Shown: positions 52,918-62,179 of the stretch, one piece after another | Numbering within the stretch: position 1 is the first letter of the stretch | Layout: every line of letters starts with the position of its first letter | Program-made: the position numbers and the translations under genes | The notes under the pieces: model-generated | What the model was told of the DNA's origin: nothing | The model's database searches: none | Seen by the model: only the letters and a program-made list of their open reading frames with translations | NCBI RefSeq assembly: GCF_028401425.1 | Contig: NZ_JAQOMS010000002.1 | Location: 248,001-312,000 of the forward strand | Reading direction: 5' to 3' | Origin: Psychrosphaera algicola | GTDB lineage: Bacteria; Pseudomonadota; Gammaproteobacteria; Enterobacterales; Alteromonadaceae | DNA: 64,000 nt

Positions 52918-53774
52918 TTAATTGAAAGTTTCTTTCTTTTCGAAGCGTGATGACCGAAGTGAATCTTTAACTTTCTTTAAGTTGTCTCTAAACTTTGGTC
53001 CCCTGCGAAGGGTAAATCCCGTTGCTAATATATCGACAATAACCAAATGGGCTATTCGAGACGCCATCGGCATATATAGGTCTGTATCTTCAGGAACATC
53101 TGGACTTAAACAAATATTACACTCTTGAGCCAAAGGGCTGTCTTTAGCAGTAACTCCAATAACGGTTGCATCATTTTGGCGCGCTATTTCTGCAATTTCG
53201 ACGAGCGGTTTTGTTCGACCGGTATGAGAGAATAAAACGACAACATCTCCCTCTGTGCAGTTCATGCAACTCATGCGCTGCATAACAATGTCTTCAAAAC
53301 AATTTATTGGTACATTAAAACGGAAAAATTTATTTAATGCATCCTGTGCCACAGAAGCGGATGCACCTAAGCCAAAAAAGCTTATTTTTTCGCCTGAGTT
53401 AAAATATCTACAGAGCGATTAATTTGAGAAATATCAATGCTCTTTCTGGCTGTATTTAATGAAGCCATAGTCGATTCGAATATTTTCGACGTATATTCTT
53501 CAGGGCCATCACCTTCATCAACATGACGATTAACATACGGTGTACCGTTTGCTAGGCCTTGCGCCAAATGCAATTTAAAATCTGGGAAACCTTTGGTGTC
53601 TAATCGACGACAAAAGCGGTTAACAGTAGGTTCACTCACATCGGCAATTTTCGCTAATGTTGCAATTGACGAATGAATTGCCTGCTCAGGATTATCGATA
53701 ATGACTTCAGCCACTTTTCTTTCCGATTTACTGAACGTAGTTATCTGTAAGTTTATTTTCTCAAGAATATTCAT
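52918..53774 (-). CDS. hexR: HexR transcription regulator
   Basis: About 285 residues of the RpiR family. N-terminal helix-turn-helix (SIATLAKIADVSEPTVNRFC) and a C-terminal SIS sugar-phosphate domain (FFGLGASASVAQDA, VVLFSHTGRTKPLVEIA). HexR controls central carbon genes and releases DNA on binding 2-keto-3-deoxy-6-phosphogluconate. The A-run near 53385 is one short and splits it. Divergent from zwf, which it should control. Confidence 0.92.
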
Positions 53775-53956
53775 TAAAAGCCCTCGTACTCACAACGTTG
53801 CAAAGGTAATATATTGTCTCAAAACAAATAGCTTTGACTAATATAAGCTTTATCAATTGTCAGTAGTAACTGTTGTTGATTACCTAATCTTATGTATCGC
53901 ATTAGAAAGTAATTACTAATTAAAAACAACATTATTCGTCAAAAGTTTACTGGAAA

Positions 53957-53970
53957 TGTAAAAAATTACA
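53957..53970. promoter_or_regulatory. Possible degenerate HexR box in hexR-zwf region
   Basis: TGTAAAAAATTACA has both outer half-sites but is 14 instead of 15 bases; the central A-run may have lost a base like other runs in this text. Confidence 0.35.
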
Positions 53971-54017
53971 AAATTACGGTTTACATGGGCTATATTAGTT
54001 AGTTAGCATTGCGAACA

Positions 54018-54032
54018 TGTAGTTTAATTACA
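54018..54032. promoter_or_regulatory. HexR box upstream of zwf
   Basis: TGTAGTTTAATTACA fits the HexR consensus at all 15 positions and lies 34 bases before the zwf start. Confidence 0.8.
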
Positions 54033-54066
54033 AATTGACCTAAAATTACAATAAACGGAGAATCTA

Positions 54067-55536
54067 ATGGCACAAAAATTGAGCCACAAGCCATGTGATT
54101 TAGTACTTTTTGGTACCAAGGGTGACCTTGCACGCCGAAAATTAATACCATCATTATACCAATTAGAGGTTGCCGGACTGTTAGCTGCTGATACTCGTAT
54201 TACGGGTGTTGCGCGCAACGAAATGACAACAGAAGAATATATCGAGCTGGTGACAACTAGTTTAGAGCGATTTGTTAAAGAAGGTGTAGATGAGGAAGCG
54301 AAAACTCGATTTGTCGCCCGTCTAAATTATTGTCAAATTGATATGAAATCACCAGAGCAATATAAAGCACTGTGTGAAGTTGTCGATTTAGAAAACCGCA
54401 CTATGGTGAATTACTTCTCTACACCACCGTCAATTTTTGGTGACATTTGTAGTGGTCTTAATGCTGCTGGATTGGTCGTAGACGATACTCGTGTGGTTGT
54501 AGAAAAACCGATTGGTCACTGTTTAGAATCGTCTAAAGTAATTAATGATAAAATTGCTGAATATTTTAAAGAGTCACAAATCTATCGTATTGACCACTAT
54601 TTAGGTAAAGAAACGGTTCTTAACCTTTTAGTATTGCGATTCGCGAATGCGATTTTTACCAACAATTGGGATCATGAATGTATTGATCATGTTCAAATCA
54701 CCGTTGCAGAAGTTGTTGGTGTAGAAGGTCGTTGGGGCTATTACGATGACGCCGGCCAAATGCGAGACATGGTTCAAAACCATTTATTGCAAATTTTGTC
54801 ATTGTTAGCGATGGAACCGCCAGTAGATATTAGTGCTGACAGTATTCGTGATGAGAAATTAAAAGTATTACGCGCACTTCGTCCAATTGACTCAAACAAT
54901 TACCAAGAAAAAACCGTTCGCGGACAATACACTTCTGGTTTTGTTGAAGGTAAATCAGCACCGGGTTACTTGGAAGAAGAAGGGGCGAATACCCAAAGTA
55001 CTACAGAAACGTTTGCGTCAATTCGTGTCGACATCGACAACTGGCGTTGGGCGGGCGTGCCATTTTACCTCAGAACAGGTAAACGTATGGCCAGCAAAGG
55101 TACCGAAATTGTTGTTCACTTTAAAGACTTGCCTCACAACATCTTTAAAGATACGTATAAGTCGTTGCCTGCAAACAAGTTGCTTATTCGTCTGCAACCA
55201 GATGAAGGTGTTGAAATACACTTACTTAATAAAGTCCCTGGTCTGGGCGAAACAATGGAACTTCAAAATACCAAACTTGATTTAAGTTTCTCTGATACGT
55301 TTAAAAATGAACGTATTGCAGATGCCTATGAACGTTTAATTTTAGAAGCCATGTTAGGTAATCAATCACTCTTTGTGCGCCGCGACGAAGTTGAAGCTGC
55401 ATGGAGTTGGGTTGACGGAATTTTAGATGCATGGAAAGGCTCAAATGAGCCACCTCGCCCTTATGCGGCCGGTTCTTGGGGTCCTGTTGCATCTATTGCA
55501 ATGTTGGCTCGTGACGAAAGAGAATGGGACGAATAA
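54067..55536 (+). CDS. zwf: Glucose-6-phosphate 1-dehydrogenase
   Basis: 489 residues, intact. It oxidises glucose-6-phosphate to 6-phosphogluconolactone, the entry to the Entner-Doudoroff route. NADP-binding LVLFGTKGDLARRKLIPSL, the substrate site RIDHYLGKETVLN, and the C-terminal FYLRTGKRMASKG are visible. First gene of zwf-pgl-edd-glk-eda; its stop overlaps the pgl start by one base. Confidence 0.96.
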   Translation: MAQKLSHKPCDLVLFGTKGDLARRKLIPSLYQLEVAGLLAADTRITGVARNEMTTEEYIELVTTSLERFVKEGVDEEAKTRFVARLNYCQIDMKSPEQYKALCEVVDLENRTMVNYFSTPPSIFGDICSGLNAAGLVVDDTRVVVEKPIGHCLESSKVINDKIAEYFKESQIYRIDHYLGKETVLNLLVLRFANAIFTNNWDHECIDHVQITVAEVVGVEGRWGYYDDAGQMRDMVQNHLLQILSLLAMEPPVDISADSIRDEKLKVLRALRPIDSNNYQEKTVRGQYTSGFVEGKSAPGYLEEEGANTQSTTETFASIRVDIDNWRWAGVPFYLRTGKRMASKGTEIVVHFKDLPHNIFKDTYKSLPANKLLIRLQPDEGVEIHLLNKVPGLGETMELQNTKLDLSFSDTFKNERIADAYERLILEAMLGNQSLFVRRDEVEAAWSWVDGILDAWKGSNEPPRPYAAGSWGPVASIAMLARDEREWDE

Positions 55537-56233
55537 TGAAAGCAGAACTTAGAAAATTTCAAACGTCTGCTGAATTAAATGACGTTTTTGCACCAGAAAT
55601 AGCGGCCAAGCTACAGGCGGGAATCGACCAAGATGGTCGCGCAAGTTTATTGGTATCGGGTGGCAGTACACCGCGACCTATGTTTGCCAAACTTAGCGAA
55701 ATTGACATTGATTGGTCCAAAGTGGATATCGCTTTAGTTGATGACCGTTGGGTTAATACTGATGACAGTGCGTCAAATGAAAAAATGGCGTATGAAGCAC
55801 TGTTAATTAATAAAGCCGCTTCGGCTAAGTTTTACGGTATGAAAACCGAACATGAAGATGCGTTTGCAGCAGTCTCGACCGTAACTACTAATCTAGCATC
55901 GTTAAAAAAACCGTTTGATGTTGTTATTTTAGGCATGGGTGAAGACGGACATACAGCGTCTATCTTTCCATGTTGTGAACAATTAGATGAAGCGCTAACA
56001 ACACAACAAATGATCATGGCGACTCAGCCAACAACAGCACCTCACCAACGTATGACATTTACTTTGTCTGCGTTGCTAAACTCAAAGCAGATTTATCTGC
56101 ATTTAGTCGGTGAGAGTAAAGAAACGGTGCTTAATGAAGTTATAGGAATTAACGACATTAAAAAGCACCAATAAAAGCATTCTTAAATCAATCTGATGTA
56201 CCAATGTCGGTGATGTTAGCGACAACTAAATAG
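55536..56233 (+). CDS. pgl: 6-phosphogluconolactonase
   Basis: 232 residues of the DevB type. SLLVSGGSTPRPMFAKLSE, VDIALVDDRWVN and VVILGMGEDGHTASIFP are family signatures. The A-run at 56161 is one base short; restoring it replaces the raw ending by a normal C-terminus (KAFLNQSDVPMSVMLATTK). Start ATG 55536 overlaps the zwf stop. Confidence 0.93.
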
Positions 56234-56258
56234 ATTGATTTAACAAGGGAGAAAAAAC

Positions 56259-58076
56259 ATGAATCCAGTTATTCAAGAAGTAACAGACAGAATTATCGAA
56301 CGCAGTCGAGATAGCCGTAAAGCTTATCTTGCTAAAATAGAAAAAGCCCGCTTGAAAGGTCCACATCGTGGCATCTTGTCATGCGGCAACTTAGCTCACG
56401 GCTTTGCCGCGTGCAGCACTGAAGAGAAAAAGGACCTAACGGCACTTACAAAAGCCAATATCGGTATTATTTCGTCGTACAACGACATGTTATCGGCCCA
56501 CCAACCTTATGAAGTTTACCCAGACAAAATTAGAGCTGCGGTACAAAAAGTTGGTTCTGTAGCACAATTTGCAGGTGGTGTACCAGCCATGTGTGACGGT
56601 GTTACTCAGGGTCAACCTGGTATGGATTTAAGCTTAATGAGTCGTGATGTTATCGCGATGAGTGCCGCAATCGGTTTGTCTCACAATATGTTTGATGGTG
56701 CTGTGATGATGGGGATTTGTGACAAGATTGTCCTAGGCCTCGTTATGTCAGCATTAACATTTGGCCACCTGCCATTTATCTTTATCCCAGCAGGGCCAAT
56801 GGAATCTGGTATTCCAAATAAAGAAAAAGCACGTGTACGCCAACTTTACGCTGAAGGTAAAGTAGGTCGTGACGAGTTATTAGAATCTGAATCAAAATCT
56901 TATCACTCTGCGGGTACTTGTACGTTCTACGGAACTGCTAACTCAAACCAATTGGTTGTCGAAGTGATGGGACTGCATTTACTAGGTTCATCATTTGTAA
57001 ATCCAGGTACTGAACTTCGTGAAAAATTAACAGAAGCTGCGGCAATTCAAGCAACACGTATAACTGACCTTGGCACTGAATATCGTCCAATTGGTCACAT
57101 CGTTGATGAAAAGTCAGTGGTTAACGGCATTGTGGCGTTATTGGCAACGGGTGGTTCAACGAACCACACTATGCATTTAGTAGCGATGGCGAAAGCGGCT
57201 GGCATTATCGTTAATTGGGACGATTTTGACGCGTTATCTTCAGCCACGCCACTTCTTACAAAAATCTATCCAAATGGCCAAGCTGATATCAATCACTTCC
57301 AAGCTGCTGGCGGTATGGCTTTGTTATTTAGAGAACTTCTAAACGGTGGATTAATTCATAACGATGTTAAGACTATTTGTGGTGAAGGCTTAGAAATTTA
57401 CACTAAAGAGCCAGTTGTTCGTAACGGCGAACTTGAATGGATTGACGGCCCTACGAAGTCACTTGATGACGACGTAATTGCAACAGTTGAAAAACCATTT
57501 AAAGCTGACGGCGGTTTATGTGTACTAGAAGGTAACTTAGGTCGTGCGGTTATTAAAACATCGTCATTACGTGCCGGTAAAACGAAAGTGAAAGCACCTG
57601 CAGTTGTATTTGAAAGCCAGCACGATTTAGACGGCGCATTTAAAGCAGGCGAACTCGACAAAGATTGTGTTGTTGTTGTTCGTTATCAAGGCCCAAGAGC
57701 GGTTGGTATGCCTGAATTACATAAACTAACGCCACCTTTAGGTGTGTTACAGGACAAAGGCTTTAATGTTGCGCTAGTAACCGACGGTCGTATGTCTGGT
57801 GCATCAGGTAAAGTACCTGCGGCGATTCATTTGTACCCAGAAGCGTTAGATGGTGGATTAATTGCCAAAATCCAAGATGGTGACATTATTGAATTAAACG
57901 CCGATGAGAACATTATCCGCGTACATGTATCTGATGAAGAATTGGCTCAACGTCAACCATTCATAAAAGATCTTAAAGAAGAACGTGAAGCTATGGGTCG
58001 TGAGTTATTTAATGGTTTACGTCAAGTAATGACGACGCCAGAAGAAGGCGCTAGCTGCGTATTTCACGAAGCTTAA
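56259..58076 (+). CDS. edd: Phosphogluconate dehydratase
   Basis: 605 residues, intact. Iron-sulfur dehydratase (IlvD/Edd family) turning 6-phosphogluconate into KDPG. The cluster Cys residues lie in PAMCDGVTQGQPGMDLSLM and MMGICDKIV; GLVTDGRMSGASGK-like VTDGRMSGASGKVPAAIH is near the C-terminus. It lies 25 bases after pgl and 12 before glk. Confidence 0.96.
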   Translation: MNPVIQEVTDRIIERSRDSRKAYLAKIEKARLKGPHRGILSCGNLAHGFAACSTEEKKDLTALTKANIGIISSYNDMLSAHQPYEVYPDKIRAAVQKVGSVAQFAGGVPAMCDGVTQGQPGMDLSLMSRDVIAMSAAIGLSHNMFDGAVMMGICDKIVLGLVMSALTFGHLPFIFIPAGPMESGIPNKEKARVRQLYAEGKVGRDELLESESKSYHSAGTCTFYGTANSNQLVVEVMGLHLLGSSFVNPGTELREKLTEAAAIQATRITDLGTEYRPIGHIVDEKSVVNGIVALLATGGSTNHTMHLVAMAKAAGIIVNWDDFDALSSATPLLTKIYPNGQADINHFQAAGGMALLFRELLNGGLIHNDVKTICGEGLEIYTKEPVVRNGELEWIDGPTKSLDDDVIATVEKPFKADGGLCVLEGNLGRAVIKTSSLRAGKTKVKAPAVVFESQHDLDGAFKAGELDKDCVVVVRYQGPRAVGMPELHKLTPPLGVLQDKGFNVALVTDGRMSGASGKVPAAIHLYPEALDGGLIAKIQDGDIIELNADENIIRVHVSDEELAQRQPFIKDLKEEREAMGRELFNGLRQVMTTPEEGASCVFHEA

Positions 58077-58088
58077 AAAGGAATAGTA

Positions 58089-59042
58089 ATGACAATTCAA
58101 GCTTTAGTTGCTGATGTCGGTGGTACTAATATTCGATTAGCTGTGGCGAATTTAGAAGATTATTCACTGTCATTAATTAAAACGTATCAATGTGCCGATT
58201 TTGACAATATTGATGCCGCGATTAGCCAATATTTTGCTGAAACTGACTGCAAAATTGAGTTTGCCTGTATTGATGTCGCCACTGCTGTGGTGGGCGATCA
58301 GGTTAGTCTTACAAATAACCACTGGTCGTTTTCACAAAAAGCGATTAAAGCGCAATTTGGATTCAAAAACTCATTATTATTAATGACTTTACTGCGATAG
58401 CGATGTCGGTTCCACATATCAGTGCTGATAAAAAAGTTCAGATAGGCGGCGGTGAAGCACAGCCCAATAAGCCGATTGCAATTTATGGCGCAGGTACGGG
58501 ACTGGGTGTAGCAAACTTAGTCCATAGCGGCGAAAAATGGATACCTTTGCCTTAGTGAAGGTGGACATGTCGATTTTGCACCAATAGATGCGGACGAAAT
58601 CACTATCTTGAAAGAATTGCAGAAAAAGTACGCACGCGTATCGGCCGAGCAGTTGTTATCTGGTTTGGGATTAGTTCAGATTTATCAGTCGTTGCAATCT
58701 GCACAGGGTCTTGCTGTTTCAAACGTTGATCCAGCTTATGTCAGTACAAGCGCATTAGAAGAAACCGATGAATTGGCAATAAAATCATTGCAGATATTTT
58801 GTCGTATATTGGGCAGTTTCGGCGGTAATTTAGCATTAACACTCGTAACGTTTGGTGGTGTTTATATCGCGGGCGGTATTGTTCCACGATTTATTGAATA
58901 TGTGAAAAATAGTGATTTTAGAAGCCGTTTTGATACAAAAGGGCGCTTTAGTAAGCTAGTTGAAACTATTCCTGTTTATATTGTTACAGAAGATCAACCT
59001 GGTTTGATTGGCTGTGCAGCGTATTTGAAACAAGAACTTTAA
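58089..59042 (+). CDS. glk: Glucokinase
   Basis: About 317 residues, ROK-unrelated bacterial Glk type. ATP-binding ADVGGTNIRLAVAN, INDFTAIAMSVP after correction, YGAGTGLGVANLV and GGVYIAGGIVPRF. Two breaks: an A-run short near 58367, and CCTTAGT for CCTGGT at 58550-58556, corrected to PLPGEGGHVDFAPIDADE. Provides glucose-6-phosphate to zwf. Confidence 0.92.
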
Positions 59043-59107
59043 TTGAGTTCTTAACGTATTTGCCACCTTATTAGAGTGGCTCGAATTGAAAGTGAAAAGG
59101 ATAAAAT

Positions 59108-59750
59108 ATGGCAGAACGTAATTGGTTAATGGATTCTTCTGAAGTATTTGCTGCTGGGCCAGTTGTTCCAGTTTTAGTAATAGAAAATGTAGAAGATGCA
59201 GTACCGATCGCTGAAGCGTTAATCGCCGGCGGGATCCGTGTTCTCGAAGTTACGCTTCGTACACCGGCTGCCCTAGACGTGATTAAAGCAATTGCAGACA
59301 ATGTGCCAGAAGCCATTATTGGCGCGGGTACAGTAACTAATGCAGCACAACTTAAGCAAGTGACAGACGCTGGTGCAAAATTTGCTATTAGCCCAGGATT
59401 AACGCCTGAGTTATTAGATGCAGGTAATGCGGGTTCTATTGCATTAATCCCAGAGTATCGCCTCAATTTCTGAATTAATGGTTGGTCTAGATAAAGGCTA
59501 TTCACACTTTAAATTCTTCCCAGCGGAAGCGTCTGGTGGTGTGCAATCATTAAAATCAATTGGCGGACCTTTCCCTGCGGTACGTTTTTGCCCAACTGGT
59601 GGCATCAACCCTAGTAATTACCAGGACTACTTAGCACTTAGCAATGTAATGTGTTGTGGTGGTTCATGGTTGTGTCCAGACAATATCGTTAAAGAAAAAC
59701 GTTGGGGTGAGATCACTAAATTAGCGGCGACGGCAGTTGCTGGTAAATAG
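59108..59750 (+). CDS. eda: KDPG aldolase (also 4-hydroxy-2-oxoglutarate aldolase)
   Basis: 213 residues; splits KDPG to pyruvate and glyceraldehyde-3-phosphate. The catalytic Glu in RVLEVTLRT, GAGTVTNAAQL and the Schiff-base Lys in SHFKFFPAEASGG are present, then RFCPTGGINPSNYQ. An extra A at 59454 (CCAGAGT for CCAGGT) breaks LIPGIASISELM. Last gene of the operon. Confidence 0.94.
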
Positions 59751-59782
59751 TAATCGGTAAAGACAACTTCGTCTTAGAATTT

Positions 59783-59812
59783 AAAAAGCCTACTTTATGT
59801 AGGCTTTTTTCG
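59783..59812. terminator. Terminator of the Entner-Doudoroff operon
   Basis: AAAAAGCCTAC / GTAGGCTTTTT stem with a 5-base loop and T-run, 33 bases past eda. Confidence 0.85.
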
Positions 59813-59896
59813 TTTTAATTTTTAGTGTTTGCAAGTTTTTAAATTACCCGTACTAAGCTTAATCTACCGAATGTTTTGTTTTAACTTATGGGTTTT

Positions 59897-60703
59897 TCAT
59901 GATGCTAATATAAACCCTTGAGTGTTGGCCATTTCAATACACACCATATTTAAATATCCGTTGTCGTCAAAGTCAGGTATATCTTTGGCCAATTCTTTCC
60001 AAGGGTTCCAGACAACGATAGAGTCGTGACCCGCGCCACTGATTAATCTAGTCGTCGTATTCGTCTTACAGGACAAATCAGGCTGATCCGTGACGTATAC
60101 TCTGTCTACTGACTGATCTATTTTAATATCTGAGACTTGTTGCTTTGACTCTTTAGTCAGTTTGTCTACAAATTGGCAGTTATCTAACCCTATGATCTCA
60201 GTGTTATGGATATCGTCCACTCTAAAATAAGTATGAATTGCTTGAGAAAGGGGACGTGGCGTTTCACTGACGTTTGTCGTAACTAAGCTTATTTTTAATT
60301 TATTGGAAAATTTATATTCAACAAATACGTCTAAACCTAGTCTTTCTTTAAGTTCACTCGGCATAATAGGGGATAATCTAACGGTTAACGCTTTATCGTC
60401 ACCTTCAACGAGAATCAATTCCCAATCAAGACTTCTGATATAACCATGTTGCGGTTCGCCTTCAAATTCGCCCGTTGCCGGACCAAACCAAGGCCAACAA
60501 AGCGGTACACCACCTCTTATAGGCTTTGAACCATCTAGTTTAGCACTGGTAGATAACCACAGCCATTGTTCTTGATTGGTTGGTTTAAACGCTAATAAGT
60601 GCCCTCCAAATTTACTGATCTGGGCAGTAAATCGCGGGTGTACCAAATCAAATATATCCGAAGCGTCTTTATTTTTTACCAACTTAATATACGGGTTATT
60701 CAT
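59897..60703 (-). CDS. D-hexose-6-phosphate mutarotase (YeaD-like)
   Basis: 268 residues, intact. Galactose-mutarotase-like fold: GGHLLAFKP, PIRGGVPLCWPWFGPA, and the catalytic region SQAIHTYFRVDDI with VVWNPWKELAKDIPDFDD near the end. It interconverts glucose-6-phosphate anomers, feeding zwf. Downstream of gapA on the same strand, with a terminator between. Confidence 0.9.
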   Translation of the reverse strand: MNNPYIKLVKNKDASDIFDLVHPRFTAQISKFGGHLLAFKPTNQEQWLWLSTSAKLDGSKPIRGGVPLCWPWFGPATGEFEGEPQHGYIRSLDWELILVEGDDKALTVRLSPIMPSELKERLGLDVFVEYKFSNKLKISLVTTNVSETPRPLSQAIHTYFRVDDIHNTEIIGLDNCQFVDKLTKESKQQVSDIKIDQSVDRVYVTDQPDLSCKTNTTTRLISGAGHDSIVVWNPWKELAKDIPDFDDNGYLNMVCIEMANTQGFILAS

Positions 60704-60727
60704 TTATTCACCAAAATTGAAAACAAA

Positions 60728-60751
60728 AAAAGGTGGCTAAGGCCACCTTTT
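60728..60751. terminator. Terminator of gapA
   Basis: AAAAGGTGGC / GCCACCTTTT hairpin with a T-run on the minus strand, 38 bases past the gapA stop. Confidence 0.8.
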
Positions 60752-60788
60752 ACAATCTTATACAATAATGTTTCTTAATTCAGAAAAA

Positions 60789-61800
60789 TTATTTTGCAGT
60801 CATTAACTGAACTGCATTATCTAACATGCGGTTTGAGAAACCCCATTCGTTGTCGTACCAGCTCATAACTTTAACCAATCGACCAATTACTCGGGTTTCA
60901 GTCGCGTCAAAGTTTGAAGAGTATGCAATGTGATTGAAGTCAACAGAAACGAGAGGTTCGTCGTTCACTGCTAATACTTCCGCTAATGAACCGCCTTTTG
61001 CAACAGCGTTTCGGATAGCGTCGTTAACTTGTTCTGCTGTTACGTCTGTTTTAGAGATGAATGTTAAATCAACTAACGAAACATTAATTGTTGGAACACG
61101 AACCGCTAAACCGTCAACTTTACCAGCTAGTTCTGGAACCACTAGACCAACAGCCGCTGCAGCGCCTGTTTTAGTTGGGATCATAGACATTGCCGCTGCA
61201 CGAGCACGACGCAAATCAGTGTGATATACATCGCTCAAACGTTGGTCATTGGTATAAGCATGAATTGTATTCATAAGCCCAGACTCGATACCAAATTCGT
61301 CATTTAAGATCTTAGCAAATGGTGCGAGACAGTTCGTTGTACAAGACGCATTTGAAATAACAGTCATGTCACTCGTAATCGTGTCTTCGTTTACGCCGTA
61401 AACGATAGTCGCGTCAACATTTTTAGCCGGAGCTGAAATGATAACTTTTTAGCACCGGCATCTAAATGCGCACTTGCTGCTTCTTTAGACTGGAAAATAC
61501 CCGTACATTCAAAAACAACATCAATTTCTTGCTCTGCCCAAGGCAAGTCAGCAGGGTTGCGTTCAGACGTCACGCTTATCACGTCACCGTTAACAACAAT
61601 AGAGTCATCTGCCACTTCAACTTGAGCATTAAAACGGCCGTGTGCCGTGTCATATTTCAAAAGGTGAGCATTGATGCTGGCATCGCCAAGATCGTTTATT
61701 GCAACGATTTTAAGGTCATAATTTTTTCTGATTCATATAACGCACGAAGAACGTTACGTCCGATACGGCCAAATCCGTTAATAGCTACGCGAATAGTCAT
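60789..61800 (-). CDS. gapA: Glyceraldehyde-3-phosphate dehydrogenase
   Basis: About 337 residues. NAD-binding MTIRVAINGFGRIGRNVLRA, active-site Cys in SNASCTTNCLAPFAK, DLRRARAAAMSMIPT-type phosphate loop and WYDNEWGFSNRML. A-runs near 61722 and 61448 are one base short and split the raw frame in three. The HexR box 37 bases upstream suggests HexR regulation, which may activate or repress. Confidence 0.95.
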
Positions 61801-62179
61801 AAAGCACCTATAGATAGTGTATTCAATTTACAAAGTTGTAATAAAATTACATTTATTTCTCCGTCATGTAAAGCTATTTGCTGTTATCAACGAATATTTT
61901 TTACGACATTACCCTATATCGTAAAAAAATAACCAAATCATCGTGTTTTAGTTGTTTATTAATACAGGTGTCATATTATTTACGTACTTAGTCGATAGCC
62001 TACTAACGAAATTTAGCAAGTTTTCTATATAAAAATGCCGCACTTATCTTATGCAAACGTATGTAGTGGTAATAGAAGCCAAAACGCTTTTATAGTTACA
62101 ACCTGACTGGGTGGGAGTGAACATTTTTTTGGGTCAAACTCCACAAACTCTCTTTAATTTCCATAGCATAGGAATGAGC
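61801..62179. other. Divergent gapA / malQ control region
   Basis: About 380 AT-rich bases. Apart from the HexR box nothing is recognised; promoters for both genes should be here. Confidence 0.5.
61837..61851. promoter_or_regulatory. HexR box upstream of gapA
   Basis: TGTAATAAAATTACA, perfect to the 15-bp HexR consensus. Confidence 0.8.
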
